From an uncultured Pelagibacteraceae bacterium (lineage in GTDB: Bacteria; Pseudomonadota; Alphaproteobacteria; Pelagibacterales; Pelagibacteraceae), in contig CACNFA010000004.1 of the NCBI GenBank assembly GCA_902619675.1, positions 16,644 through 80,643 on the forward strand: 64,000 nt of DNA. The letters run 5' to 3'. The notes under the pieces were generated by a model that was given only the letters and a program-made list of their open reading frames with translations, searched no databases and was not told the DNA's origin. This document shows positions 12,914-22,602 of this stretch, in pieces (position 1 is the first letter of the stretch; each line of letters opens with the position of its first letter). The translations under genes were made by a program, and so were the position numbers.

Positions 12914-13601
12914 TTTTTTTCTCTAAATATTTTTTCCAAAGATCAGGTCTCTGGCGACGTGTTATAGCCTCAGATTGAGATAAACGCCACCCTTTTATTT
13001 TGGCATGATCTCCTGAAAATAAGACCTCGGGCGGGCTTTTACCTTCCCATTCTCTTGGTTTAGTATATTGAGGATATTCTAAAAGGTGATTTTCAAAACT
13101 TTCTTCTTTGGTAGAATCTTCGTTTCCAAGCACTCCAGGCAACAATCTAACTAAAGCATCAACTAATACAAAAGAGGCTGGCTCACCACCAGATAGGACA
13201 AAATCACCTAAACTATATTCCTCAATATTTCTTGTTTCAAGGAGTCTTTGATCCACACCCTCAAAATGACCACAGATAAGGTTTAAGTTTTTTTCTTTAC
13301 TTAAAGATCTAGCAACGTTTTGATCAAATTTTTTACCTCTCGGAGATAAGTAAATAATTCTTTCATCTTTTTTTATATTCTTATCAAGAGCTGATGCTAA
13401 TATATCAGGACGTAAGAGCATTCCACTTCCGCCTCCAAAGGGAGTGTCGTCTACTGTACCGTGATTATCTTTCGAATAGTCTCTAATATTTATTACTTTT
13501 AAATTCCAAATTTTGTTTTGCTTTGCCTTTTTAAAAATTCCGATACCTAAAGGACCAGGAAATAAATCTGGATATAAAGTAAAAATTTTTACTTCTAACA
13601 T
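12900..13601 (-). CDS. trmD: tRNA (guanine-N1)-methyltransferase
   Basis: [54 protein letters not shown]. Confidence 0.97.
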   Translation of the reverse strand: MLEVKIFTLYPDLFPGPLGIGIFKKAKQNKIWNLKVINIRDYSKDNHGTVDDTPFGGGSGMLLRPDILASALDKNIKKDERIIYLSPRGKKFDQNVARSLSKEKNLNLICGHFEGVDQRLLETRNIEEYSLGDFVLSGGEPASFVLVDALVRLLPGVLGNEDSTKEESFENHLLEYPQYTKPREWEGKSPPEVLFSGDHAKIKGWRLSQSEAITRRQRPDLWKKYLEKKNEKH

Positions 13602-13618
13602 CTCTTATAACCTTTTTG

Positions 13619-14143
13619 TTAAGCCTTTTTTTCTTCCTTCTTCGGCTCTTCCTTTTTAGCCTCCGCTTTAGGTTGTTCCTTTTTAGGTTCTTCCTTCTTC
13701 GGCTCTTCCTTTTTAGCCTCCGCTTTAGGTTGTTCCTTTTTAGGTTCTTCCTTTTTAGCTTCAGCTTTTTGATCAGGCTTTTTACCGTCAGCTGCTGGAG
13801 CGTCTTTTTTAGTTTCTTCTTTTTTATCTCCTTCAGCTTTTTTTCTATCTTTTTTTGGTATTGCCTTTTGAGGATTATTTCCAGGTTTTGGCATTGGCAT
13901 TAATTGCGCCTCGCCTAGTAATCTAGAAACTCTCATCGTTGGCTGAGCTCCTTTGCTCATCCAATATTTTACTCTTTCTGCTTCTACTTTTATTCTTTCC
14001 TTTTTATCTTTAGGAAGCAAAGGATTGTAAGAGCCAATTTTTTCAATAAATTTTCCATCTCTTGGGTATCTACTGTCAGCAATTACAATTTTATAAATGG
14101 GTCTTTTTCTTACTCCCCCCATTGATAGTCTTATTCTTAACAT
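13619..14143 (-). CDS. rpsP: 30S ribosomal protein S16 with long K/E/P/A-rich repetitive C-terminal tail
   Basis: [41 protein letters not shown]; tail [14 protein letters not shown] repeats. Confidence 0.96.
   Translation of the reverse strand: MLRIRLSMGGVRKRPIYKIVIADSRYPRDGKFIEKIGSYNPLLPKDKKERIKVEAERVKYWMSKGAQPTMRVSRLLGEAQLMPMPKPGNNPQKAIPKKDRKKAEGDKKEETKKDAPAADGKKPDQKAEAKKEEPKKEQPKAEAKKEEPKKEEPKKEQPKAEAKKEEPKKEEKKA
13633..13746. repeat. Perfect 2-copy 57-bp tandem repeat in the rpsP tail
   Basis: 13633-13689 and 13690-13746 are identical (cttccttcttcggctcttcctttttagcctccgctttaggttgttcctttttaggtt); a degenerate partial copy follows. Confidence 0.9.
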
Positions 14144-14153
14144 TTTATACCTT

Positions 14154-15506
14154 TCATTTTAGTTGATTGAGCATTTCATCTGGGATCATCCCGGATGGAA
14201 TTTTTTTTCCTTGAGACATTTTTTTCATCATGTCTGACATCATTTTAAATTGTTTTAGCAGTTTATTAATTTTTGAAACATCTACACCTGCTCCTTTAGA
14301 AATTCTTTTACGTCTTGATCCGCTAATAATTTTTGGATTTTCTCTTTCATTTTTAGTCATAGATAAAATAATTGCTTCATTCTCCACTAACATTTTTTCA
14401 TCTATATTTGCTTGATCCATTTTTGCTTTCATTTTATTCACTCCTGGCAACATAGACATAACCCCTTCCATTCCACCCATTTTTTTCATTTGCCTTAACT
14501 GTGAAAGATATGAGTCCATTGTGAATATTCCTTTTTTTAATTCATCTTCTGTCTCTTTAATTTTTTCCTCACTTAAATCTTGTTTAGCTTTTTCTACTAA
14601 AGTTACTACATCGCCCATCCCCAAGATTCTGTTAGCTAATCGGTCAGGATGAAAAAGTTCAAGATCGTTGATTTTTTCTCCAACACCAATATACTTAATT
14701 GGTTTGCCGGTTACTTGTTTCATGCTTAATGCTGCGCCACCACGTGCATCACCATCAACCCTTGTAAGAATAATTCCAGAAAGATTGACAGCAGTGTCAA
14801 ATTCTTTTGCAACATTTACAGCTATTTGTCCTGTCAACGAGTCAGCTACTAAAATTGTTTCTGCTGGTTTTGTAATGTCTTTAATTTGTTTAATCTCAGA
14901 CATCATAGGTAAATCTATCTGAGTTCTTCCTGCTGTATCAAAAATAATAACATCTGAGCCATTAAGATTGGCTGCATTTAATGCCCTTTTAGCAATGTCG
15001 ATTGGTTGTTGCTTGTCAACTATAGGCAAACATTGAATTCCATTAGCTTCGGCAAGTAATTTAAGTTGTTCTTGAGCAGCTGGTCTATAAACGTCTAAAC
15101 TAACTACCATTACTTTTTTTTTAAAATTTTTCTCTATATTTTTTGCTAACTTTGCTGCAGACGTTGTTTTACCGGAACCCTGTAATCCAACTAATAAAAC
15201 GGAGACTGGTGGAACAGCTTTGAAGTTAAGTTCTTCGTTTATAGAGCCTAAAATATTAACTAATTCATCGTAAACGATTTTAACTATCATTTGTCCAGCA
15301 GATGTTGATTTTATAATTTCTTTACCAATAGCTTTAGGTTTTACATTGGCTATAAACTCTTTAGTAACAGGAAGAGCTACGTCGGCCTCTAATAAAGCTA
15401 ATCGTATCTCTTTTAAGCCAGAGTCAACTTGCTCCTCTGTCAATGAGGGAGCACTTTTAAGCTTAGAAAAAATACTTTCTAATTTATTTGTTAAATTTTC
15501 AAACAT
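14154..15506 (-). CDS. ffh: Signal recognition particle protein Ffh
   Basis: [42 protein letters not shown]-domain [16 protein letters not shown]. Start trimmed to ATG at 15506 ([10 protein letters not shown]) from 15524 in the ORF track. Confidence 0.96.
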   Translation of the reverse strand: MFENLTNKLESIFSKLKSAPSLTEEQVDSGLKEIRLALLEADVALPVTKEFIANVKPKAIGKEIIKSTSAGQMIVKIVYDELVNILGSINEELNFKAVPPVSVLLVGLQGSGKTTSAAKLAKNIEKNFKKKVMVVSLDVYRPAAQEQLKLLAEANGIQCLPIVDKQQPIDIAKRALNAANLNGSDVIIFDTAGRTQIDLPMMSEIKQIKDITKPAETILVADSLTGQIAVNVAKEFDTAVNLSGIILTRVDGDARGGAALSMKQVTGKPIKYIGVGEKINDLELFHPDRLANRILGMGDVVTLVEKAKQDLSEEKIKETEDELKKGIFTMDSYLSQLRQMKKMGGMEGVMSMLPGVNKMKAKMDQANIDEKMLVENEAIILSMTKNERENPKIISGSRRKRISKGAGVDVSKINKLLKQFKMMSDMMKKMSQGKKIPSGMIPDEMLNQLK

Positions 15507-15524
15507 TTTTATAACGTCCAACAC

Positions 15525-15610
15525 CTATCGCACTAGTGGGCGAACCTTCGCTGACTAGTGTCGACACTCTTGTTTTCAAGAGCACCGCAAAAACATGTGT
15601 ATTTGCGGAA
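15525..15610 (-). ncRNA. Structured RNA leader upstream of ffh (candidate ffh RNA motif)
   Basis: Three consecutive perfect inverted repeats: CACTAGT 15531-15537 / ACTAGTG 15554-15560 with inner GCGA/TCGC; CTCTTG 15567-15572 / CAAGAG 15577-15582; CCGCAAA 15585-15591 / TTTGCGG 15602-15608. Located in the 5' leader of ffh. Confidence 0.65.
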
Positions 15611-15670
15611 AGTTTGTGGAAAGTACAATTTGGGGTTTTAAAAGTCAATGAATAATTATACTAATCAATT

Positions 15671-16489
15671 ATGACATCAATTAACGCATATAAAATGGAC
15701 GGATTGGGTAATGATTTCATTATTATTGATAGAAGATCAAATCCTATCAACTTAACCAAAGATAAAATTATTGAATTAGGAAAAAGGAGCAATATTGGTT
15801 TTGATCAGATAATTTTTATCGAAAAAGAAAAAGAGAGTTCTTTCCCAATAACAATTTTTAATTCTGACGGTGGTGAAGTAAGTGCTTGTGGAAATGGTTC
15901 AAGATGTGTCGCTTATCTTTTGAGTAAAGATTTAAATGCTAACCAAATAAAATTAAGAACAAGCAATAGGATTCTTAATGCTAAAATTGTCGGAAATTTA
16001 ATGGTGGAGCTTGAAATGGGAAAACCTTTGTTTAATTTTGAAGATATTCCGTTGTCAAAAACAGTAAATCCTGCTGACGTCACACTAGATATTAAAGGCA
16101 AAAAATTTACTGGTGGGTTTTGTCTAAATGTAGGAAACCCCCACATAGTTTTTTTTGTAGATGATTGTTTTAAATACGATTTGAAAGTTATAGGACCTTT
16201 AATTGAAAATCATGAATTGTTTCCTGAGAAAACAAATGTTACATTTGCTCAAATTTTAGATAAGAGAAATATTTTAGTTAATGTTTGGGAAAGAGGTGCT
16301 GGGCTTACTAAAGCATGTGGAACAGCAGCTTGCGCAACGGCTACCGCTGGAAAAAATAATAAATTAGTAGAGAGCAAAGTTGATATTAAATTTAAAGAGG
16401 GAGTCTTAAATATATTTTTAGATAAAAAAAATAATATATTTATGACTGGTCCAGTGTCAGAAATAAAGAACATAAAACTAGAAATATAA
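15671..16489 (+). CDS. dapF: Diaminopimelate epimerase
   Basis: KMDGLGNDFIIID, NSDGGEVSACGNGSRCVA, WERGAGLTKACGTAACA. Confidence 0.97.
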   Translation: MTSINAYKMDGLGNDFIIIDRRSNPINLTKDKIIELGKRSNIGFDQIIFIEKEKESSFPITIFNSDGGEVSACGNGSRCVAYLLSKDLNANQIKLRTSNRILNAKIVGNLMVELEMGKPLFNFEDIPLSKTVNPADVTLDIKGKKFTGGFCLNVGNPHIVFFVDDCFKYDLKVIGPLIENHELFPEKTNVTFAQILDKRNILVNVWERGAGLTKACGTAACATATAGKNNKLVESKVDIKFKEGVLNIFLDKKNNIFMTGPVSEIKNIKLEI

Positions 16490-16490
16490 A

Positions 16491-17411
16491 ATGGGAATTT
16501 TTGATAAGTTTAAATCAGGACTTGGAAAAAGTTCATCGAGTCTTACAGACGGCTTTAAAAATATTTTTTCTAAAAAAAAGATTAACTCAAGCATTCTAGA
16601 AGAATTTGAGGAATTAATCATTTCTTCTGATGCCGGTATTGATGTAGCAAAAGAGCTTAGAAAAGATTTCGAAAGCTTTAGAGTTGATAAAAATTTAGAC
16701 GATCACAAAGAAATTTTAAAACTCTTAGCTGATAAGTTAGCGATAAATCTCCAAAAATACGAAAAAGATTTAAGCCTAATGGGAAATGCAAAATCTGCTG
16801 TGATTGTTGTATCTGGTGTGAACGGTGTTGGAAAAACAACTAGTATCGGAAAACTTGGAAAGTATTTTAAAGATAATAATAGATCCGTTGTCTTTGGAGC
16901 TGCAGATACTTTTAGAGCAGCAGCCATAGATCAGTTACAAGTTTGGGCTGCAAAAGTAAAAGTAGATATAATTAAGTCAGAAATAAATAGTGACCCGGCT
17001 TCTGTTGCTTTTAAAACTGCTGAATTTGCAAAAAAAAATGAAATTGATGTCGCCTTGATAGACACGGCAGGAAGATTACAAAATAAAAAAAACCTCATGG
17101 AAGAATACAAAAAAATTATCAATGTCCTGAAAAAAATAGATGAGTCTTTTCCAAACGAGGTAATACTAGTTCTTGATGCGACTACTGGTCAAAATGCATT
17201 GAACCAAGTTGAGGAGTTTAGCAAAATACATAATCTAACAGGTCTTATAATTACAAAACTTGATAGCACTGCAAAAGGTGGGGTAGTTTTAGCAATTTGT
17301 AGAAAATATAATTTACCTATAGTTGCAATTGGAATGGGTGAAAAAGAAGATGACTTGCAACCCTTTAACGCTGAATATTTTTCAAAAGCTTTGTTAGGTA
17401 TTGAAATCTAA
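16491..17411 (+). CDS. ftsY: Signal recognition particle receptor FtsY
   Basis: VSGVNGVGKTTSIGKL, GAADTFRAAAIDQLQVW, DTAGRLQNKKNLMEE, TKLDSTAKGGVVLAI. Confidence 0.96.
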   Translation: MGIFDKFKSGLGKSSSSLTDGFKNIFSKKKINSSILEEFEELIISSDAGIDVAKELRKDFESFRVDKNLDDHKEILKLLADKLAINLQKYEKDLSLMGNAKSAVIVVSGVNGVGKTTSIGKLGKYFKDNNRSVVFGAADTFRAAAIDQLQVWAAKVKVDIIKSEINSDPASVAFKTAEFAKKNEIDVALIDTAGRLQNKKNLMEEYKKIINVLKKIDESFPNEVILVLDATTGQNALNQVEEFSKIHNLTGLIITKLDSTAKGGVVLAICRKYNLPIVAIGMGEKEDDLQPFNAEYFSKALLGIEI

Positions 17412-18197
17412 AAATTTTCTCAAAGCATTCATCAGTTGATCATTAAATTCCATCATATGGTCGTCGTTATCGGAAAAGTAATTGAATTTTGGATTATTGG
17501 CCTTCTCAAATAATTCTACACCCATTTTAAAAGGAACAACATCATCTTTCTTACCGTGCATAATTAAAATAGGAATATTTATATTCTTAATCTTTTTTAA
17601 AGAGTCGTACCTGTCTTTAATTAATAAATCGATAGGTAAATAGGGGTAATAAATTTTTGCTGCATCTGCGATTGAGGTAAAAGGTGACTCTAAAACAATT
17701 CCTGAAAAAGAATTGTCCTGGCCCAACTCTGTAGCAACACCTGTGCCTAATGACTCACCATATAAAATTATATTTTTATTTAATACTCCATTATTATTAA
17801 GCCATTCAACAGATTTTCTAGAATCATTGTACAAATTTTTCTCCGTTGGTTCACCTAGATTACCACTGAACCCTCTCCATGAAATAATAAGAATATTTAC
17901 ATTTAATTTATTTAATTCATTAAGTTTATGAACCCTATTGGTTAGATCACCTGCATTACCATGGAAGTATAAAATTGTTTTATATTTTTTTATGTCTTTT
18001 TCCAAAAACCATGATTTAAGTTTTATATCTTTATCAACCCCAATAAAAACTTCTTTATATTCAAATTGAATTTCATCTCCTGTGTAGTTATTTTCGCTTG
18101 GATGATAAAGTAATTTTCTTTGGTACAAATAAGTAAAAAGTACAATTATAATGTAAGCTAATATAATTGACGATAAAGCTAAATAAAGATACTTCAT
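17394..18197 (-). CDS. Alpha/beta hydrolase (Bem46/ABHD13-like)
   Basis: TILYFHGNAGDLTNR, SWRGFSGNLGEPTE, LYGESLGTGVATEL, MHGKKDDVVPF. Confidence 0.88.
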   Translation of the reverse strand: MKYLYLALSSIILAYIIIVLFTYLYQRKLLYHPSENNYTGDEIQFEYKEVFIGVDKDIKLKSWFLEKDIKKYKTILYFHGNAGDLTNRVHKLNELNKLNVNILIISWRGFSGNLGEPTEKNLYNDSRKSVEWLNNNGVLNKNIILYGESLGTGVATELGQDNSFSGIVLESPFTSIADAAKIYYPYLPIDLLIKDRYDSLKKIKNINIPILIMHGKKDDVVPFKMGVELFEKANNPKFNYFSDNDDHMMEFNDQLMNALRKFLDFNT

Positions 18198-19096
18198 ACT
18201 TTTTTTCTAGCGAAATAAACTCCAGTAAAAACTAATAATCCACCTAAATAATGAAAACTTAGAAGAGGTTCTTCAAAAATTATAATTCCAAAAATAGATC
18301 CATAAACTGCGAATAAATATAAAGTAAACCCAGCAAAGGATGCTCCTACATATTTTTGTAACCGTGTATATAAAGAGAAAGCAATAATACTAGGTGAAAT
18401 AGCAGCAAAAACAATCCAGAACAAAAATGTCTGATTATAATTTGTCTTAGCAAAATAAATATTTTCTAAAATAAAAAATGGGAAAAGCGACATAAATCCA
18501 AACATTGCGATTAAAGTAAATCGAGCCATTAAACTAAATTTTGATTTCCAATTTAATAAATAAATTGAGTAAAGAGCCCAACCTAAAGCTGCTCCCAAAA
18601 CCCATAAGTCACCTATTGTAAAATTTAGGTTTATTAAAAAATCTAAATTACCTTTAGATATAATTGTAAAAACACCTGCGATACAAATAAATAAGCCTAA
18701 TATTCTAAAAAAATTAATTTTTTCTTTAAAGAATAAAATTGATAAAAAAATTATTATTACTGGTGAAGATGTATAAATTATACCAATATTTGCCATTGTT
18801 GTTGTCATGCCTGCAAGATTTGGAAAAGCCCCACATATACCGCAACCCATTGAGCCTAAGAAAAAAAGCTTAAAAAACTCTTTATTAAAGTCTTTTTTAT
18901 TTTTTAAGATTTCGTTAAAAAAAAATGGAAATAATATAATGAATACAGTAAGCCATCGCCAAAATGCTAGAGAAATAGGAGGTACTGACTCAACGCCACC
19001 TCTTGCTACAATGGTGTTTGTAGCCATAAAAATTGGCTGGATTAACAAAAGTAAATAAGGAGCGTAAGGATTATTTTTTGTCAATGAAGGCTTCAT
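18194..19096 (-). CDS. EamA/DMT family transporter
   Basis: Two repeats of ~5 TM segments; IYTSSPVIIIFLSILFFKEKINFFRILGLFICIAGVF typical of EamA. Confidence 0.88.
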   Translation of the reverse strand: MKPSLTKNNPYAPYLLLLIQPIFMATNTIVARGGVESVPPISLAFWRWLTVFIILFPFFFNEILKNKKDFNKEFFKLFFLGSMGCGICGAFPNLAGMTTTMANIGIIYTSSPVIIIFLSILFFKEKINFFRILGLFICIAGVFTIISKGNLDFLINLNFTIGDLWVLGAALGWALYSIYLLNWKSKFSLMARFTLIAMFGFMSLFPFFILENIYFAKTNYNQTFLFWIVFAAISPSIIAFSLYTRLQKYVGASFAGFTLYLFAVYGSIFGIIIFEEPLLSFHYLGGLLVFTGVYFARKKV

Positions 19097-19268
19097 AGAA
19101 CATCATTACAATTACCATACCCATTAAAATATAAACAGGAAGCACATCAAAAAATCCTATCATCATTGATCTAGTTAATGTTGTGGCTAAACCAATTAAA
19201 AAAAGGGTACAGAGACCAACACCAATTATTATTGTAATTTTATCCTTCATCTCTACAATTTTTCTCAA
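19071..19268 (-). CDS. Small two-TM membrane protein, unknown function
   Basis: 65 aa hydrophobic ORF overlapping both neighbours in a same-strand operon. Confidence 0.55.
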   Translation of the reverse strand: MRKIVEMKDKITIIIGVGLCTLFLIGLATTLTRSMMIGFFDVLPVYILMGMVIVMMFYEAFIDKK

Positions 19269-20574
19269 GCCAATTAGCTGTACCTAAAAATCTTAAATCA
19301 TCAAGTTTATCACCAACTAACTGAACTCCTAATGGTAAGTCATTTTCACCTGTAAGTAAAGGTAATGAAATTGTGGGCAAACCAAGATAAGTCCAGATTT
19401 TTTGAAAGTCCGCACTTCCAGTAGATTTTAATCCTTTGTCAGCAACTCCGCTTGATGATGGAGTAATAATTCCGTGGTAATCTTCAAAAACTTCTTTATA
19501 AGACTCATAACTTTGTTTCATAAAATCTGAAGCATCACCATATTCTTTTGCTGAATATTTTAATCCTCTTGAGATAGCTTCTCTCATTTCTTTTGAAAGT
19601 TTAGTTTTATCTTTTTTATAATAAACTTGAAAATTATTTGCCATATCAACTTCATGAATAATTTGATGATACTTTGGTATATCGTCAAAGTATGACGGTG
19701 TATCAAAGACCTCTATGTTTTTTTCGAAGTTTTTAATTAAAAATTCAAAAGCTTGCTGTGATTTTTTATTTATATTTTTCCAATTTTTCGTTTTATAAAA
19801 AATAAACTTTGGATCAAAAACTGGTCCTTTCTCACATTCCTGAATCATGTTATCAGCAGCGAAATAAATTGTTGAGGGGTCGTGTAAATCTTTTCTAATT
19901 AGTGATTTAGCTAATAATGCAACATCTTTTACACTTTTTCCAAATACGCCCATTGTATCGAGTTTATCTGAAACTTTTAAAACACCGTTTCTAGAGATTA
20001 ATCCATACGAGGGTTTATATCCAACTACACCACAATACGATGCTGGCCTAATTACTGATCCACCTGTTTGAGAACCAACTGACAAAGGCGCCATATGTGA
20101 CGCAACTACAGCTGCTGAGCCACTTGATGATCCTCCTGGTGTTCTTGAATAATCATGAGGATTTTTTGTTTTAGACGGATGTATATATGCAAGTTCACAA
20201 GTAACAGTTTTACCCATGATAATTGCCCCTGAATTTTTTAATAAGTTTACAATTTCTGAGTCTTGTGAATTAGACATTTTTTTTCTAAAGACTGTCCCAC
20301 ATTCGGTTGGCATATCATACGTACCTATAATATCCTTAATTGCAACTGGCATACCGTGCAATGGCCCGAGGGGTTTTCCAGATTTTCTATAAGTGTCGGC
20401 TTCTTCAGCTTTTTCTAATAAAAGTTTTTTGTCTAAAAATTGCCAAGCCTGGACGTCTTTTTCAAATTTTTTAATTCTATCTAAATAAGCTTTGCAAAGA
20501 TCTAATGAAGAAATTTCACCTGAATGAAGTTTTTGCGATAAATCGTAAGCACTTAAAGATGTAACGTCTATCAT
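19240..20574 (-). CDS. Amidase (amidase signature family)
   Basis: GPLHGMPVAIKDIIGTYDMPTECGT, RTPGGSSSGSAAVVASHMAPLSVGSQTGGSVIRPASYCGVVGYKPSYG. Confidence 0.92.
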   Translation of the reverse strand: MIDVTSLSAYDLSQKLHSGEISSLDLCKAYLDRIKKFEKDVQAWQFLDKKLLLEKAEEADTYRKSGKPLGPLHGMPVAIKDIIGTYDMPTECGTVFRKKMSNSQDSEIVNLLKNSGAIIMGKTVTCELAYIHPSKTKNPHDYSRTPGGSSSGSAAVVASHMAPLSVGSQTGGSVIRPASYCGVVGYKPSYGLISRNGVLKVSDKLDTMGVFGKSVKDVALLAKSLIRKDLHDPSTIYFAADNMIQECEKGPVFDPKFIFYKTKNWKNINKKSQQAFEFLIKNFEKNIEVFDTPSYFDDIPKYHQIIHEVDMANNFQVYYKKDKTKLSKEMREAISRGLKYSAKEYGDASDFMKQSYESYKEVFEDYHGIITPSSSGVADKGLKSTGSADFQKIWTYLGLPTISLPLLTGENDLPLGVQLVGDKLDDLRFLGTANWLEKNCRDEG

Positions 20575-20582
20575 TTAAATTG

Positions 20583-21944
20583 TTAATTAGCGAATAATGT
20601 ATCTGGCAACCAAAGAGCTATTCCTGGAAATAGATACATTAAAAACATGGCAAATATAACAATACCTAAGAAAGGCATAATGCCTCTAAATATCTCCATT
20701 AACTCTACATTTTTAGTTTGCACACCTTTTAAATAGTACGCGGACATTGCCATCGGCGGTGTTAAAAATGAAGTTTGTAAATTTAGTGCAATTAACATTG
20801 CAAAAAAGTAAGGATTAACTCCAAAAAATTCTACAAGTGGTAAAAATATAGGAACGAAAATAATTAAAATTTCTGTCCACTCTAATGGCCATCCCAATAA
20901 GAAAATAATTATTTGCGTAATTACTAAGAACTGCCAAGGTTGTAAATTCATTGATTTAAAGAAATGCTCAAAAACTTCATGGCCACCTAAGTAAGAAAAA
21001 ACAGATGCGAAAGTCCAGGAGCCAATGAATAACCACATTATCATTGCAGTTGTCTTTGCCGTAAGAAATACAGACTCTTTAAAATTTTTCCATTTTAAAG
21101 TCTTATAAAAATAAGAAAGTACTAATGCACCAAAGGCTCCAACTGCTGCAGCCTCTGCAGGTGTAGCAAGTCCTCCTAAAATAGTTCCTAATACTAATAT
21201 TATTAATGAGAAAAGCGGTAAGAATGAAACCATAACCTCTTTTAAAATTTCAGATCTTGGCGGAATATCCTCTTTTGGAGGTTTAGGCGCTATTGATGGA
21301 TTAAAATAAGCAAGTGTAACCGCATACATTATATAAAGACCAGCTAATAATAATCCTGGAAAAATTGCTGCTGCAAATAATCTTAAAGGTGATAGCTGAG
21401 CAATAACTGAATAAACAATTAACATGATGCTTGGAGGAATCAAAATTCCTAAACATCCTCCAGAACAAATTACTCCTGAGGCAAATTTTTTATCGTATCC
21501 AGCCCTTATCATTGCAGGCCATGCAAGTAATCCCATTAGTGTAACAACAGCACCGATAATTCCTGTCGCTGTTGAAAATAAAGCGCAGGTTACAAGCGCG
21601 GCAACAGCCATAGAAGCAGGGAGTCTGTGAGAGGCCAATCTTATTGCAAAAAACAATCTAGAAACTATTCCGGCTCTCTCAACTAAGTAGCCCATAAATA
21701 AAAAGAGTGGAACGGCGGTTAAAACAGTATTGTCCATCACTGTATAAGTGTTCTGAACAAATAATTGGAAAATCCTATTATCAAAAAGATGTTCCATTCT
21801 TGTAGGATCGAAGTAAGCGTAATAGCCGAATCCAACTCCCATCGCCATTAACGTAAATGCAATTGGAAAACCTAGCAGTACAGCAAATAAGAAAATTGAC
21901 ATCATTAAAATCGCTATTTCGGGATTAGTTAAACTAAATAACAT
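20583..21944 (-). CDS. dctM: TRAP transporter large permease subunit (DctM family)
   Basis: Polytopic; GVICSGGCLGILIPPSIMLIVYSV, LNLQTSFLTPPMAMSAYYLKGV. Confidence 0.94.
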   Translation of the reverse strand: MLFSLTNPEIAILMMSIFLFAVLLGFPIAFTLMAMGVGFGYYAYFDPTRMEHLFDNRIFQLFVQNTYTVMDNTVLTAVPLFLFMGYLVERAGIVSRLFFAIRLASHRLPASMAVAALVTCALFSTATGIIGAVVTLMGLLAWPAMIRAGYDKKFASGVICSGGCLGILIPPSIMLIVYSVIAQLSPLRLFAAAIFPGLLLAGLYIMYAVTLAYFNPSIAPKPPKEDIPPRSEILKEVMVSFLPLFSLIILVLGTILGGLATPAEAAAVGAFGALVLSYFYKTLKWKNFKESVFLTAKTTAMIMWLFIGSWTFASVFSYLGGHEVFEHFFKSMNLQPWQFLVITQIIIFLLGWPLEWTEILIIFVPIFLPLVEFFGVNPYFFAMLIALNLQTSFLTPPMAMSAYYLKGVQTKNVELMEIFRGIMPFLGIVIFAMFLMYLFPGIALWLPDTLFAN

Positions 21945-22518
21945 CTTTTTGATCCTCGTCTTGTGAAGTACGCATTAACATTTTTTCTGTCTCCTCAGCT
22001 ACTACCATTCGAGCAGGCCAGTGACCGGTTTGAATACAAATAATTGATCTACAAACTTCGCTAATACCTTGGATAACTAATAAAATTCCGGCAGCTGGTA
22101 TCAAAGATTTAGCCATATAAATTTGAATTTGTGCTGGACTGTTCCAGCTTGTTTCTTTTATCTTCCATGCAAGCGAAGCATATTCATAACCATAAAACGC
22201 TAAGGCGAGTACACCAGGGAAGAAAAAAATAAAATATAAAACTAAATCGATATAACCTTGTGTTCTTGGTTTAAAAAGTCTGTAAATTACGTCACCTCTA
22301 ACGTGAGCTTCTGTAGATAAAGTGTATGCGCCTGCCATCATAAATATTGCGCCATACATTTGTAAACTAAAATCGAAATTCCACAAAGTAGGAGCATTAA
22401 AAGCATATGCCATAACTACTTCATAACAAGTTCCTCCCATTAAGATTACGATGCACCAAGAAAATGCCTTCCCTACGGAAGTACTTAAAGTATCTGCAAA
22501 ATGAATAAATCTCCTCAT
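21934..22518 (-). CDS. dctQ: TRAP transporter small permease subunit (DctQ family)
   Basis: Four TM segments, W-rich; directly upstream of dctM and after dctP. Confidence 0.88.
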   Translation of the reverse strand: MRRFIHFADTLSTSVGKAFSWCIVILMGGTCYEVVMAYAFNAPTLWNFDFSLQMYGAIFMMAGAYTLSTEAHVRGDVIYRLFKPRTQGYIDLVLYFIFFFPGVLALAFYGYEYASLAWKIKETSWNSPAQIQIYMAKSLIPAAGILLVIQGISEVCRSIICIQTGHWPARMVVAEETEKMLMRTSQDEDQKDVI

Positions 22519-22559
22519 GAAATTTTAAACTATTCTAATTTTTTTGTAATTTCCATAAA

Positions 22560-22587
22560 AAAAGGGGGCGCAAATACGCCCCCTTTT
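22560..22587 (-). terminator. Rho-independent terminator/attenuator between dctP and dctQ
   Basis: GGGGGCG 22564-22570, loop CAAATA, CGCCCCC 22577-22583, flanked by A4/T4; U-run follows on the - strand transcript. Confidence 0.85.
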
Positions 22588-22602
22588 ATGTTTAAAATAT
22601 AA

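Noticed and set aside
13616-13903. 95-aa + strand ORF rich in Leu/Phe/Arg
   Set aside because: Antisense of the repetitive rpsP tail; composition comes from the 57-bp repeats.
15525-15610. Possible 4.5S SRP RNA (ffs) next to ffh
   Set aside because: No recognisable domain IV (GGAA-type tetraloop with AGCAG/ACC internal loop) on either strand; better explained as an ffh leader motif.
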